Assembly (NCBI GenBank): GCA_022565795.1
Contig: JAIUMA010000013.1
Location: forward strand, 1 to 64,000
DNA: 64,000 bases
Origin: Balneolia bacterium
Lineage (GTDB): Bacteria > Bacteroidota > Rhodothermia > Balneolales > Cyclonatronaceae
Direction: 5' to 3'
Position numbers and translations under genes: made by a program. Shown here in pieces: positions 9,145 to 18,782 of this stretch (position 1 is the first letter of the stretch; every line of letters starts with the position of its first letter). Under the pieces are notes generated by a model. The model saw nothing but the letters and a program-made list of their open reading frames with translations. It made no database searches and was not told where the DNA came from.

Positions 9145-10368
9145 ATGGAGAACTCATCCGAACATCCGCTGCTGCATCGGCAAGACTGGCACAAAATTGT
9201 CGAAGAATGCATAGACATGAAGCCGGCTGATTTCGCCCTTGAAAAACGAAGTGAATGGGGTGAATTAACACCATGGCTGGCAGAGCAGCTTCATTGCTAT
9301 CAAAAAGCACAAAAGAAGCTCCAGGGCATTCATCAATGCGGCTGGATCTACAGAAAGCAGTCACTTGAGCAGTCAAGCGGCACGGCAGCAGCGAGATACA
9401 AAGCGTCGCTTTTTGAAGTGGAAACCTGCGTAGATCTCACTGGCGGACTTGGAATTGACACCCTTGCCTTTTCGGAAAAATTCGGGAAAGTTTCCCATGT
9501 TGAGCCCGATACACTGACATCAGACCTTGCCAAACATAATCTTGAAACTGCAGGATGCAGCAATATTACCTTTCATAAGACAACAGCGGAAGCGTTTGCT
9601 TCGGGCTTTGAGGGTCGTGCAGATTTAATGTACGCCGATCCCTCCCGCAGGGATGAAGCAGTGAGGCTCATTCGGCTGGAGGAATGCGTTCCGGATATCC
9701 ATGCAATGCGTGCTGATTTAAGCAGCAAGGCCAGGCAGGTGATGCTCAAGCTTTCGCCAATGTATGATATAGATCAGCTTCTGAGAGAGCTGCCAGAGGT
9801 GACGTGGGTTAAGGTGGTTTCAGTTCGTGGAGAGGTGAAGGAAATTCTGGCTGGCTGGAATAATGATGAGATTTCTGAAAAGAAGAGCGCAATCATCAGC
9901 GCGGTTTTGTTGAATGATGATGGCACGGTAAAGAATGAAATCATCACAAATCGGGTGGAAGTAAGCACTGTAGGTACATCTGATAAACTGGAAGCAGGAT
10001 GGGTTTGTCTGCCGGATTCCGCCATCACCAAAGCCGGTGCGGTGGATGCGACGGCCGTAATGCGCAACATGAAAAGAATAAGCCATCAGCATGATGCGCT
10101 GTGGTCGGATGCAGAGCCCGTTGATTTTCCGGGTCGTAGCTTCAGAATCATTTCTATGATGCCCTATAATCCGAAAAAGCTGCAGAAGCTAATCAGAAGA
10201 TCTTCCTGGGAATCGGCTCATATCTACAGAAGAGACTTTCCGGTCGAGGTCCCGCAGCTTCACAAAAAATTTGGGCTGCCCATGGGGCCTGATATTCATC
10301 TGCATTTTTTAAGCAGCTCACTTAAGGAGAAGCTGGTGCTGATTTGTGAGCCTCCGGAACAGGGTTAA
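9145..10368 (+). CDS. Class I SAM-dependent methyltransferase with a C-terminal THUMP-like domain
   Basis: Rossmann-fold methyltransferase, probably acting on RNA. The SAM-binding motif I is CVDLTGGLGIDTLAFSEKF, motif II ends in HVEPD, and a ADLMYADPSRRD segment supplies the DPxR motif IV seen in a Bacteroidota family annotated with RNA methylation folds. The C-terminal 90 residues (SFRIISMMPYNPKKLQKLI ... GLPMGPDIHLHFL) match the THUMP-like tail of that family. ATG at 9145 is preceded by AAGAAAG; a GTG one codon upstream (9142) would also work. The target base is unknown. Confidence 0.8.
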   Translation: MENSSEHPLLHRQDWHKIVEECIDMKPADFALEKRSEWGELTPWLAEQLHCYQKAQKKLQGIHQCGWIYRKQSLEQSSGTAAARYKASLFEVETCVDLTGGLGIDTLAFSEKFGKVSHVEPDTLTSDLAKHNLETAGCSNITFHKTTAEAFASGFEGRADLMYADPSRRDEAVRLIRLEECVPDIHAMRADLSSKARQVMLKLSPMYDIDQLLRELPEVTWVKVVSVRGEVKEILAGWNNDEISEKKSAIISAVLLNDDGTVKNEIITNRVEVSTVGTSDKLEAGWVCLPDSAITKAGAVDATAVMRNMKRISHQHDALWSDAEPVDFPGRSFRIISMMPYNPKKLQKLIRRSSWESAHIYRRDFPVEVPQLHKKFGLPMGPDIHLHFLSSSLKEKLVLICEPPEQG

Positions 10369-10430
10369 TCCGGCCGGGGGATTATTTCGTAGCAGGAAGT
10401 GTTACGCACAACAACTACAGAGGTAATCCC

Positions 10431-11177
10431 ATGAAAACAGCTTTTCTGATTTCGATACTTTCAATCATATTGCTTACCGACCGGACCGACGAGAATTCAG
10501 AAACGGAATCTGAGGCACCGCCTTACATTGAAGCCGGCTTATTTTCGGCCTACAGCGCTAAAGAAACGTTGCCCTCTAACTGGGAGGCATTAACGTTCAG
10601 GGGGATTGACCGAACAGAATATACTTTGTATGATTATGATGGCAAAACTGTAATCAGAGCAGTGAGCGAAAATGCTTCTTCTGCATTGGTCAGACGTAAA
10701 GCAATCGATCCGGCAGAGTTTCCCATTCTGCGATGGAGCTGGAAAACAGAGCAGGTTTTTGAAAAGGGTGATGTCACCTCAAAAGACGGGGACGACTATC
10801 CCGTACGCATCTATATCATTTTTGATTACGATACCGGCAATCTTTCTCTCTGGCAGCGAACAAAGATTCGCGCAGCGCGTCTGGTGCATGGTGAAATCCC
10901 CGCCCGCGCCATCAACTATGTATGGGATACGGACTCAGAGCCGGGAACCATAGTTCCAAATCCCTACACTGAACTGGTAAAAATGGTCGTAGTTGAAAGC
11001 GGAGAAGAGCACGTTGGTGAATGGGTAAGCTACGAGATGAATGTTTTTCAAGATTACCGGAACATATACGGAGAGGACCCGCCGGAAATAGCTGCCGTAG
11101 CAATAATGACCGATACCGATGACACCGGAGAGCGGGCGATAAGTTATTTTGGCGACCTTAAATTCTATAGAGAATAG
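10431..11177 (+). CDS. DUF3047 domain-containing exported protein
   Basis: A 248-residue protein with a short N-terminal hydrophobic stretch (MKTAFLISILSIILLTD) and a beta-sandwich-like DUF3047 region: LPSNWEALTFRGIDRTEYTL, FPILRWSWKTEQVFEKGDV, DDYPVRIYIIFDYD, AINYVWDTDSEPGTIVPNPY and AIMTDTDDTGERAISYFGDL are the conserved blocks. Family function is unknown; the fold resembles carbohydrate-binding jelly rolls. No lipobox is seen after the hydrophobic segment, so it is periplasmic or membrane-anchored. It follows the methyltransferase by 62 bp. Confidence 0.85.
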   Translation: MKTAFLISILSIILLTDRTDENSETESEAPPYIEAGLFSAYSAKETLPSNWEALTFRGIDRTEYTLYDYDGKTVIRAVSENASSALVRRKAIDPAEFPILRWSWKTEQVFEKGDVTSKDGDDYPVRIYIIFDYDTGNLSLWQRTKIRAARLVHGEIPARAINYVWDTDSEPGTIVPNPYTELVKMVVVESGEEHVGEWVSYEMNVFQDYRNIYGEDPPEIAAVAIMTDTDDTGERAISYFGDLKFYRE

Positions 11178-11325
11178 CTTTCGGCCCGTACATCCCGGCC
11201 AATATCTCTAAGCCGAAAAAGCTGTAGAATTTGTATATTGGCGGGCCGGGCTTCAATAGGAGGTTTACAGAGCCTTCCTAAAGTGAATCTGCCCAAAAAC
11301 ACCACGATAAACAGTTCAGATTTTT

Positions 11326-11682
11326 ATGATTTATACAGACAAAACGTTTTTTCTTTGCCGTATTCCGCTCAGCGCTGAGGGCTCTCATGATGTTGAGGTT
11401 ATCACCAAAGCTGAGAACATTGAGGATTTCCCTCGTGTATTTGATGAATACGAAGGTCTCAGAAAACATGCGTTTAATGATGACGGATTGTTCAGCGTAA
11501 TTCGCGCAGACGAGCTGTTCGTCATTGTTCGTACAACAAGCGACAAAATGGCCAAAGAAATGGCATTCGACGAGTCGCGTGCGAATCTGGTTACCAATCT
11601 TCAGCACCGCGTGATGCAGGAAAAAGACGCCGAAGCGGTTGCCATCCTGAAGAAGGTGCACGAGGTAGAAACAAGTATTTAA
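11326..11682 (+). CDS. Conserved-looking hypothetical protein, 118 residues
   Basis: I do not recognise a family. The protein begins MIYTDKTFFLCRIPLSAEGS and alternates predicted strands and amphipathic helices (DFPRVFDEYEGLRKHAFN; SVIRADELFVIVRTTSDKMA), ending with a charged helix. It has no signal peptide, Cys or membrane segment, so it is probably cytoplasmic. An in-frame stop at 11308-11310 fixes the start close to 11326. It is followed after 44 bp by a TPR protein on the same strand, with which it may be co-transcribed. Confidence 0.65.
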   Translation: MIYTDKTFFLCRIPLSAEGSHDVEVITKAENIEDFPRVFDEYEGLRKHAFNDDGLFSVIRADELFVIVRTTSDKMAKEMAFDESRANLVTNLQHRVMQEKDAEAVAILKKVHEVETSI

Positions 11683-11726
11683 CACCAAATACGGGTTAAC
11701 CTGAAAACACGGCGCCCGTTTGCATA

Positions 11727-12266
11727 ATGAGCACATTAAAAGATAAGCTGCTAAAGCTGAGTGAAGAGGTCGTAGATCTTTCGGATAAGCTCGATGAACT
11801 CGAGTTTGAAGAAGAAAGCAAAGATCGTTTCGTCATCTTCCGGAGATTACGGGAAATCGGGGATGAGCTCCTATCCCATAAGGAAAAAGCTGAGGGCGAC
11901 GACCTTGCGTACGCAAACTATGCGCTTGGTTCCGTAGCATCGCTTCTTGGCTACAACGAACGGGCTGAGGAAGCCTACGATAAAGCCCTCGAACACTGGC
12001 CCGACCACGTGGGAATATTGAATGAGGCCTACCATCTGCTAATTGAAGCCGGAAAGCACAAAAAGGCCAAGACCTACATTCAGCGGAGTATGAAGCATGG
12101 CGGCGAAACGCCGGATATATTGTACAACTACGCATCCCTTACGGCCCACATGGGTGATATCGACGAGGCGCGCATCATTCTAATAAACGCGCTTGCAAAG
12201 TTTCCGCACGACCGGGGCTGCAGGGCTCTGCTTGAACAGCTTGAGTCGGGCGAGCAGAAAAACTGA
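11727..12266 (+). CDS. Tetratricopeptide-repeat protein
   Basis: 179 residues. The first 50 form an acidic, heptad-like coiled coil (LKDKLLKLSEEVVDLSDKLD). About three TPR units follow (YANYALGSVASLLGYNERAEEAYDKALEHWP; GILNEAYHLLIEAGKHKKAKTYIQRS; DILYNYASLTAHMGDIDEARII), each with the W/L/G/Y/A/F/A/P spacing. TPRs are protein-protein interaction scaffolds; the partner is unknown. It lies in a row of same-strand genes and precedes the RluA gene by 56 bp. Confidence 0.8.
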   Translation: MSTLKDKLLKLSEEVVDLSDKLDELEFEEESKDRFVIFRRLREIGDELLSHKEKAEGDDLAYANYALGSVASLLGYNERAEEAYDKALEHWPDHVGILNEAYHLLIEAGKHKKAKTYIQRSMKHGGETPDILYNYASLTAHMGDIDEARIILINALAKFPHDRGCRALLEQLESGEQKN

Positions 12267-12322
12267 CGTAGCACTCCTTCTTTAGGGCTTCGCGGCCCGA
12301 ACAAATCGCAAATCCTACTATC

Positions 12323-13030
12323 GTGGCTAGAAAAAAATACAAGTACACCATTCTCTTCGAAGACAAGCACATCATGGCGGTGAGCAAGCCTCCGGGGCTG
12401 CTTTCTGTACCTATTCCGGGTATGCGCTCGCTGAATCTTCAGGATATGGTGAGACGCGATCATGGCGATTCGCTTCGTCCGGCACACCGCATTGACCGCT
12501 ACACGTCCGGTATTGTGTTGTTTGCTAAAAGCAGCAAGGCGCACTACAAGCTCATGAAACAGTTTCGTATGCGTACGGCCAAAAGATCTTATCTGGCTCT
12601 GGTGAGGGGCGTCGTTGAGCCGAAATCCGGTACGCTGGTACACCATATGAAGCGCATCAAAAAAGGATTTCGCAACGTGGTTGTAGATAAAGATGATGAT
12701 GAGGGCACCCGGGCCGAGCTCAACTACTCGGTAATGGAGCAGTACCCGAACTCATGCCTGCTGCGTGTGGACCTGGTGAGCGGCCTCAAAAATCAGATAC
12801 GCGTTCAGCTTAGTGAAGCCGGCTACCCGTTAATCGGTGATCGTCATTACAACGCGCAGGAAGAAAACGAACCATGGATCGACCGGCAGGCACTTCATGC
12901 TGCAGAGCTTGGCATCGTTCACCCGGTAGACGGGCGGGAGCTCACGTTCCGGAGTCCGGTGCCTCAGGATATGGAAAAGCTAATTTCTATATACAAAAAA
13001 GGTCAGGGTGCAAAAGACCTCGGAGGCTGA
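12323..13030 (+). CDS. RluA-family pseudouridine synthase
   Basis: Isomerises uridine to pseudouridine in rRNA or tRNA. The conserved motif I KPPGLLSVP, the catalytic motif II HRIDRYTSGIVLFAKS (Asp in RID), LVRGVVEPKSGTLVHHM and the motif III region SGLKNQIRVQLSEAGYPLIG are present. At 235 residues it is a compact RluA/YqcB-type enzyme without an S4 domain. The start is GTG at 12323 (MARKKYKYTILFEDKHIMAV); no ATG fits. The specific target position cannot be read from sequence alone. Confidence 0.9.
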   Translation: MARKKYKYTILFEDKHIMAVSKPPGLLSVPIPGMRSLNLQDMVRRDHGDSLRPAHRIDRYTSGIVLFAKSSKAHYKLMKQFRMRTAKRSYLALVRGVVEPKSGTLVHHMKRIKKGFRNVVVDKDDDEGTRAELNYSVMEQYPNSCLLRVDLVSGLKNQIRVQLSEAGYPLIGDRHYNAQEENEPWIDRQALHAAELGIVHPVDGRELTFRSPVPQDMEKLISIYKKGQGAKDLGG

Positions 13031-13033
13031 TGT

Positions 13034-13801
13034 TTAGCCGCCGGTTTTACGGAAAAGCATTATCATACGCGGGCTTGTAGTCTTGTCGTAGGGTTCTCCG
13101 TTGTAATCTCCGTATACGCTCTCCGGTTTTAACCCGTGTTCAGCCGCCTGTTCGCTGAACCATTCAAGATCGTAGAGTTTTACATGCTCAGAAAAAGTCT
13201 GTTCGTCTCCGGTGGTTTTATGAACAAACCGCATCGTTTTATTCACGGCATTATCTTTAATGAGGCGGGTTATGATAACGTCAAAATCTTCCGTCTCACG
13301 GGTTTCCTTTTCGGCCAGGGTGCTTTCTACGAAACCCGGATTCAGAAAGTCGGAAACCAAAGCGCCATCATCCCTTACTGAACCGGCAATGTGATCAAAA
13401 ATCCGGCGGTTTCCTTTGTCATCAGGCAAGTAGCCAAAGCTGGTAAAAAGGTTGACAGTAAGGTCGTAAGTTTCATTCAGCGGTAACCTCATGTCATGCT
13501 CCTGAAAACGCACGCGATCCGGAAATGGGAACGTTTCCTTAAGTGTATTTGCGCGTTTTATGGCTCTTTCTGAAAGGTCGACACCTGTAACATTGTAACC
13601 CAGCTTGGCCAGATTAAAACTGTGTCTGCCGCGGCCGCATGCGATATCGATAACTCTGGTGTATTCGTCCGGGGGAAAGTGTTTGCTAATAAGTTTTGCC
13701 AGAGCAGAAGCCTCAGACATGTCTCGATTGGCGTACATCTTTTCGTAAAGTGGGGTGTCGAACCAGGTTTCAAACCAGCTAACTTGCTTGTTTACAGTCA
13801 C
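13034..13801 (-). CDS. Class I SAM-dependent methyltransferase
   Basis: 255 residues with motif I VIDIACGRGRHSFNLAKLGY, motif II VTGVDLSERAIKRAN, and a Leu/Phe-rich motif IV (TVNLFTSFGYLPD). The N-terminus SWFETWFDTPLYEKMYANRD is characteristic of a widespread small-molecule-type methyltransferase family. The start codon is GTG. It is convergent with the RluA gene with a 3-bp gap and no obvious terminator between them. The substrate is unknown. Confidence 0.88.
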   Translation of the reverse strand: MTVNKQVSWFETWFDTPLYEKMYANRDMSEASALAKLISKHFPPDEYTRVIDIACGRGRHSFNLAKLGYNVTGVDLSERAIKRANTLKETFPFPDRVRFQEHDMRLPLNETYDLTVNLFTSFGYLPDDKGNRRIFDHIAGSVRDDGALVSDFLNPGFVESTLAEKETRETEDFDVIITRLIKDNAVNKTMRFVHKTTGDEQTFSEHVKLYDLEWFSEQAAEHGLKPESVYGDYNGEPYDKTTSPRMIMLFRKTGG

Positions 13802-14139
13802 GAATGAGGAAGGTTATTATAATTCTTTTGATGTTAAATTAAGATTCTGTAAATCAGAAGCTTAGCAAAATTAATTGCGGTTGGGTTAAAAATAAATTTA
13901 ATGCTAAATTAACATTGTTAAACTGTTTAAACCCGTGAGGGCTGCATCCCCAATATACCATCGAAGGAAGAATTAACATAACTAAGGGATAGCTTCGGGC
14001 GGGATTACGTAACTGATTCGTGGTTCACAAAAGTCGACTGTTATCTGTATTGCCGTGATTCGACGCCGGTCTTGCAAACGGTACCTGTGCCGTAAAGTCG
14101 ATAGTTGTGTCCGCAACAACTAAACATAACTACTTACTT
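13802..14139 (+). other. Non-coding leader region of the TonB receptor operon
   Basis: A 338-bp gene-free stretch. The first half is AT-rich and contains small palindromes (TTAACATTGTTAA near 13910 and GTTTAAAC near 13926), suitable for a promoter. The second half is GC-richer and could form a long 5' UTR of about 200 nt. I looked for cobalamin, TPP and SAM riboswitch cores and did not recognise any. Confidence 0.4.
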
Positions 14140-16989
14140 ATGAGCAAGTTTACATTACGCGCTATGATGGCGGCAGCGGCTCTGTGCATGCTGCTGGCAC
14201 TGGCACCTCAGCAGGCTGTTGCGCAGTCTGTGACCATAGAAGGAACCGTAGTGGACGACCGGAACAATGAACCTCTTATTGGGGTGAATGTGGTTATCCG
14301 CGGTACGGTATCCGGTGTGGCTACCGATATAAACGGCCGGTTCTCCATTACCACATCCCAATCACTTCCCTTAACGCTTCGTATTACGAGCGTAGGGTAC
14401 AGTTCAGCTGAACTCGAAATTACCGAAGATAACCTGACCGGCAATACGGTTCGCTTGCGTGAACAGGCCTTTTTCGGTTCTGAGGTCGTTCTTTCGGCTT
14501 CAAGAGTTGAACAAAGCGTGCTTCAGTCGCCGGTTTCTATCGAGCGCATGGATGCCATTGCTATCCGTGAGTCGGCAGCTCCGACTTTTTACGATGCTCT
14601 GGCCAATCTTAAAGGCGTGGACATGTCGGCACAAAGTATGACCTTCAAGTCGGTAAATACCCGCGGCTTTGCAGCTAACGGAAACACCCGTTTTGTACAG
14701 CTGATCGATGGTATCGACAACCAGGCGCCGGGTCTCAACTTTGCCGTTGGTAACGTAGTAGGTATTTCCGATCTGGATCTGGAAAGCGCAGAGCTGATAC
14801 CGGGTGTAGCTTCGGCACTTTACGGACCAAATGCCATCAACGGTATTCTGCTACTGAACAGCAAGAGCCCGTTTGAGTATCAGGGCGTTTCAGCGCAAAT
14901 CAAGACGGGTATTAACCACGTCGATAACCGCGACGACGATTTATCTCTCTATCAGGATTACGCATTTCGCTATGCGCAGGCGTTTGACAACCGTTTTGCT
15001 TTCAAGGCCAACTTCTCCTATCTGCGTGCTAACGACTTTATAGGGGTTGATACACGCGATCAGGGTCCGGCTACGTTTGGCGCCGTCGAGCGTGGCGCTA
15101 CCTCCAGAAACGGAAACCGGGTATATGATGGCGTTAATGTTTACGGACAGCCGCTTGTGAATCTGGGTCAGATTGCCGACGGGCAGATTGCAGCGGGTAA
15201 CCAGCAGCTTGCGGCTATTCGCTCCCTTATTCCTGATGGGGAAGCCGGTAACTTCACACCGACCGGTTTCACAGAAGGCTCGTTTGTAGATAATACAACC
15301 GAAAGCCTCAAGTTTGGTGGTGCTCTTCACTACCGAGTAACGGATAACATCGAAGCTTTGGCTCAGTTTAACTACGGGCAGGGCAGTACAGTTTATACCG
15401 CTAACGACCGCTTTGTACTGGATGATTTCTCAATCTGGACCGGTAAGCTGGAGTTACGCAATCCGAACTTCTTCGTTCGTGCGTACACCACCCAGGAGAA
15501 TTCCGGCGATACCTACGCCGCTAACACCCTGGCTTCGCTAATTAATGTTGAAACATTTATACCTGCGTATTTTGAAGCTTTTGCCGGTGCAAGAACACAG
15601 GGAGCTACCGTGGATGAAGCGCACGCAATTGCGCGTCAGGCGGGTGAAGCAGCACAGCCTCAGCCGGGCTCTGATGAATTCAACGCTCTTGCGGATCAGA
15701 TTCGCTCAGTGCCTATTTCTGAAGGCGGAGCCCGGTTCCTCGACCGCTCGGCTCTCTATCACGTTGAAGGTCTCTATAACTTTAGCGAGTACATCGACCC
15801 GGATCTTGTAGAGGTAATCGTGGGTGGTAACTACCGTCGCTTTGCCCTCGAGTCTGAAGGTACCCTGTTCGCCCTCCAGGATAACGGCGACGAGTTTACT
15901 ATGGATGAGTTCGGCTTCTATACCCAGCTTGCGAAGTCGTTCTTCGACGGACGCCTGAACATGCAGGGCTCGCTTCGCTATGACAAGAACGAGAATTTTG
16001 CGGGTCAGCTCTCTCCGCGTGTTTCTGCTGTCTACAATCTGTTCGACAACCACAACGTGCGTCTGTCCTATCAGCGTGGTTTCCGTATCCCAACAACGCA
16101 GGATCAGTTCATTGATCTGGACGTGGTTTCCCGCCGTCTGGTTGGTGCTAATCCTGTTCTGGTTGACCGATACAATTTCGAAACCAATACGGTTTACTTA
16201 ACCGAGAGCGTGGAAGCTGCGCGTCAGGCGCTTGCGGAAGGTGCCAGCGCTGCAGATGCCAGAAACCTGCTCCAGCCGGTCGAGTTTACCGAGTTCAAAA
16301 CCGAAAAGGTTGGAACTTTCGAAGTAGGCTACAAAGCGCTGATCGACAACCGTCTGTACATCGATGCTTATTACTACTACAGTGAGTACACCGATTTCCT
16401 TGCGGAGATCGACTTCACACAGGGTGTCCCAAACGGACTGCGTCAGGATCCGGGTCCGGACTTTAATCCGAACAGTGCTGCTGGACAGGATGCTATCATC
16501 AACCGTACGGTTGCAACGCAGCGTTATGGATTCGACGTAAACGCCGATGGTGTTGTGCGCGCTCACGGGTTTGCCGTTGGGCTCGACTACGCGGCCGGCC
16601 GTGGGTACACCCTTGGTGGTAACGTAACTTACAACGAGCTGATTTCAGAGCGCGATCTTCGTGATCAAGGATTCAGTGCTGGTTTCAACACGCCAAACTG
16701 GCGCTATAACATCTCGCTTCGCAACAGAAACGTGATCGAAAACGTGGGCTTTAACCTCACCTACCGCTGGCAGGATGCTTTCATCTGGGAGTCTGCGTTT
16801 GGTGAAGGCGTCATCGATGCGTTCGGTACGCTCGATGCCCAGGTTAGCTACCGCATACCGCAATGGCGTACCATCGTTAAGCTGAGCGGTCAGAATATCC
16901 TCAACGAGCGTTATACAACCTCGTTTGGTAATCCGTCTCTTGGCGCTGTGTATATGCTTTCCTTCACATTCGATCAATTCCTGAATTAG
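14140..16989 (+). CDS. TonB-dependent receptor with carboxypeptidase-regulatory-like domain
   Basis: Large outer-membrane receptor (about 949 residues from ATG at 14140; an upstream GTG at 14107 adds a poor N-terminus). Signal peptide MSKFTLRAMMAAAALCMLLA ends near AVAQS. Next comes the Ig-like domain (VTIEGTVVDDRNNEPLIGVN), a plug domain with NTRGFAANGNTRFVQLIDGI and the LYGPNAINGILLLNSKSPFE block, and a barrel ending YMLSFTFDQFLN, with a C-terminal aromatic residue (Phe) three from the end. The ligand is unknown. The SGNH-hydrolase lipoprotein 13 bp downstream is a likely co-transcribed surface partner, suggesting an esterified or glycolipid-like substrate. Confidence 0.92.
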   Translation: MSKFTLRAMMAAAALCMLLALAPQQAVAQSVTIEGTVVDDRNNEPLIGVNVVIRGTVSGVATDINGRFSITTSQSLPLTLRITSVGYSSAELEITEDNLTGNTVRLREQAFFGSEVVLSASRVEQSVLQSPVSIERMDAIAIRESAAPTFYDALANLKGVDMSAQSMTFKSVNTRGFAANGNTRFVQLIDGIDNQAPGLNFAVGNVVGISDLDLESAELIPGVASALYGPNAINGILLLNSKSPFEYQGVSAQIKTGINHVDNRDDDLSLYQDYAFRYAQAFDNRFAFKANFSYLRANDFIGVDTRDQGPATFGAVERGATSRNGNRVYDGVNVYGQPLVNLGQIADGQIAAGNQQLAAIRSLIPDGEAGNFTPTGFTEGSFVDNTTESLKFGGALHYRVTDNIEALAQFNYGQGSTVYTANDRFVLDDFSIWTGKLELRNPNFFVRAYTTQENSGDTYAANTLASLINVETFIPAYFEAFAGARTQGATVDEAHAIARQAGEAAQPQPGSDEFNALADQIRSVPISEGGARFLDRSALYHVEGLYNFSEYIDPDLVEVIVGGNYRRFALESEGTLFALQDNGDEFTMDEFGFYTQLAKSFFDGRLNMQGSLRYDKNENFAGQLSPRVSAVYNLFDNHNVRLSYQRGFRIPTTQDQFIDLDVVSRRLVGANPVLVDRYNFETNTVYLTESVEAARQALAEGASAADARNLLQPVEFTEFKTEKVGTFEVGYKALIDNRLYIDAYYYYSEYTDFLAEIDFTQGVPNGLRQDPGPDFNPNSAAGQDAIINRTVATQRYGFDVNADGVVRAHGFAVGLDYAAGRGYTLGGNVTYNELISERDLRDQGFSAGFNTPNWRYNISLRNRNVIENVGFNLTYRWQDAFIWESAFGEGVIDAFGTLDAQVSYRIPQWRTIVKLSGQNILNERYTTSFGNPSLGAVYMLSFTFDQFLN

Positions 16990-17002
16990 AAATTATACGA
17001 TT

Positions 17003-18685
17003 ATGAAAAACTTACTAAAACTCTCCGCCGGGCTGCTAACAGCTGCATTTCTGATGTACAGCTGCGACGGAATATCTGATTCGCTGAAAAATGATCGTCT
17101 TGAAGAAAATCCGGTGCCTGCACCGGAAGTTGTGGAAGGCGATCCGGGCTCTGCAGATTTCACCCGTCTGGTAACTATAGGCAATTCCCTTACCGCAGGG
17201 TTTAAAGACGGAGCACTGTATGATTTAGGCCAGAGCTACTCGTTTGGTGCTCAGCTCGCGGCTCAGCTTGCTTTTGCCGGCGGGCCTGAAACCTTCAACC
17301 AGCCTGATATCAATTCAGCTAACGGATTTAACGCAGCTGCTTCAAATCCTGAGCAAGGTGTTATCCTGGGTCGGTTTAAGCTGGATACAAGCATCCCGGG
17401 TCCTTCACCTGTAATAAACGGTGATCTCCCTGGAGATTTCGAAGGCGATCGTTCAGCGCTTCATAACTTTGGCGTGCCGGGGATACAGGTAGGTCAGCTG
17501 CTGACCGCCGGAACCGGTACTCCGGGCGATCCTGCTTTTAATCCGTTTTATGCACGTTTTGCATCACAGCCGGGTGCTTCAACCATTCTGGGTGATGCGC
17601 TGGCTAAAGATCCGACCTTCTTCACGCTTTGGATCGGTAATAACGATGTATTGGGCTATGCCCTCAGCGGCGCTACGAACCCTGCGATTCTGACCTCAAC
17701 CTCCGATTTCCAGCAGCGTTACCAGGCTGTTCTTCAGCAGCTTGTCGGAAGCGGAGCCAGAGGCGCGATTGGCACGATTCCAAACGTGCTCGCCATTCCG
17801 CATTTCCAGGCCGTACAGTGGAACGTGCTGGAGTTTGGTGAGGCGGAAGCCGCACAGCTGAATGAGGGCTTGGCAACGCTTAATGCAGTGTACCAGGGAA
17901 TGGCTGATAGTAATATTGGACCACTCGCTGAGTTCACAGAAGAAGACAAAGAACAGCGTGAGGTGATTTATCAGGCTGGTAACAACCCTGTATTCATAGT
18001 TGATCCGGGTTTGATGGATATTGGTCCGCAACTCGATTTTTTGGTTACTGCCGGACAAATTACACCTGAGCAGCGTGAAGCGCTCGAGCCGTACCGTCAG
18101 GCCCGCCCGATGGTACAGGGTGAGTTATTGCTTCTGGCTGCAGCCCAGCAGCTGGGTACGCTGGCCGATCCGAATAACCCAACCTCTATTCGGGGCGTTG
18201 TGCTTCCGCTGGCGCCGCAGTTCAGCCTTACGATGGAAAACATTGTAGAAGTTGAAACGGCCCGCCAGACGTTTAACGGAATTATGAAAGCTATCGCGGA
18301 CCAGATTAACGCTTCTGCTACTATGGTCGCTGTCGTTGATTTCGACAGTCCGGAAAGTATATTCACGCGTCTTCTCGGTCTTGATGGAAGTGGTTTGGGT
18401 GTGCAGGTAGGGACACGCACGCTCGCTCCCGATTTCAGCCCGAACGGCGTTTTCTCAACCGATGGTATTCATCCGAATGCCCGGGGGATAGCGCTGGTGA
18501 CCAACGATTACATTCGCGCGATTGAGTCTGCATTCGGTGCTACCATCCCGCATATTTCAGACGCTGCGGTTTTAAATATCCCAAGCGTTCAGATATGTGC
18601 CGGTGACTGCGTGAGCCAGCAGAGCGGCCGCCCTTCCGGTTCAGATGTTCCGCTCGTACTCAATTTTAATAACTTCAGTTATTAA
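17003..18685 (+). CDS. SGNH/GDSL-hydrolase lipoprotein
   Basis: Outer-membrane or surface lipoprotein: MKNLLKLSAGLLTAAFLMYS is followed by the lipobox Cys. The SGNH blocks are seen in order: block I VTIGNSLTAGF (Ser nucleophile in GNSLT), block II-like FGVPGIQVGQL, block III LWIGNNDVLGYAL (Asn), and block V FSTDGIHPNARGIAL (Asp and His of the triad). At 560 residues it is longer than simple esterases because of insertions around the catalytic blocks. It follows the TonB receptor by 13 bp and is almost certainly in its operon, so it may deacylate or present the receptor ligand. A bidirectional terminator follows. Confidence 0.9.
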   Translation: MKNLLKLSAGLLTAAFLMYSCDGISDSLKNDRLEENPVPAPEVVEGDPGSADFTRLVTIGNSLTAGFKDGALYDLGQSYSFGAQLAAQLAFAGGPETFNQPDINSANGFNAAASNPEQGVILGRFKLDTSIPGPSPVINGDLPGDFEGDRSALHNFGVPGIQVGQLLTAGTGTPGDPAFNPFYARFASQPGASTILGDALAKDPTFFTLWIGNNDVLGYALSGATNPAILTSTSDFQQRYQAVLQQLVGSGARGAIGTIPNVLAIPHFQAVQWNVLEFGEAEAAQLNEGLATLNAVYQGMADSNIGPLAEFTEEDKEQREVIYQAGNNPVFIVDPGLMDIGPQLDFLVTAGQITPEQREALEPYRQARPMVQGELLLLAAAQQLGTLADPNNPTSIRGVVLPLAPQFSLTMENIVEVETARQTFNGIMKAIADQINASATMVAVVDFDSPESIFTRLLGLDGSGLGVQVGTRTLAPDFSPNGVFSTDGIHPNARGIALVTNDYIRAIESAFGATIPHISDAAVLNIPSVQICAGDCVSQQSGRPSGSDVPLVLNFNNFSY

Positions 18686-18715
18686 AACAGTTTCCGGTCC
18701 TTAAACGCTTAATGC

Positions 18716-18757
18716 AAAAAGAGCCGTATGGAATTGCTTCCATGCGGCTCTTTTTTT
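18716..18757. terminator. Bidirectional terminator between convergent TonB operons
   Basis: An 18-bp stem (AAAAAGAGCCGTATGGAA / TTCCATGCGGCTCTTTTT, one G-T type mismatch) with a 4-nt loop. Flanking A- and T-runs suit termination from both sides. Confidence 0.85.
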
Positions 18758-18782
18758 GAGGGGTAATAAAATCCGAATCAAA

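Noticed and set aside
13802-14139. Riboswitch in the leader of the TonB receptor
   Set aside because: The leader is long and may fold, but no cobalamin-box, TPP or SAM core sequence was recognised.
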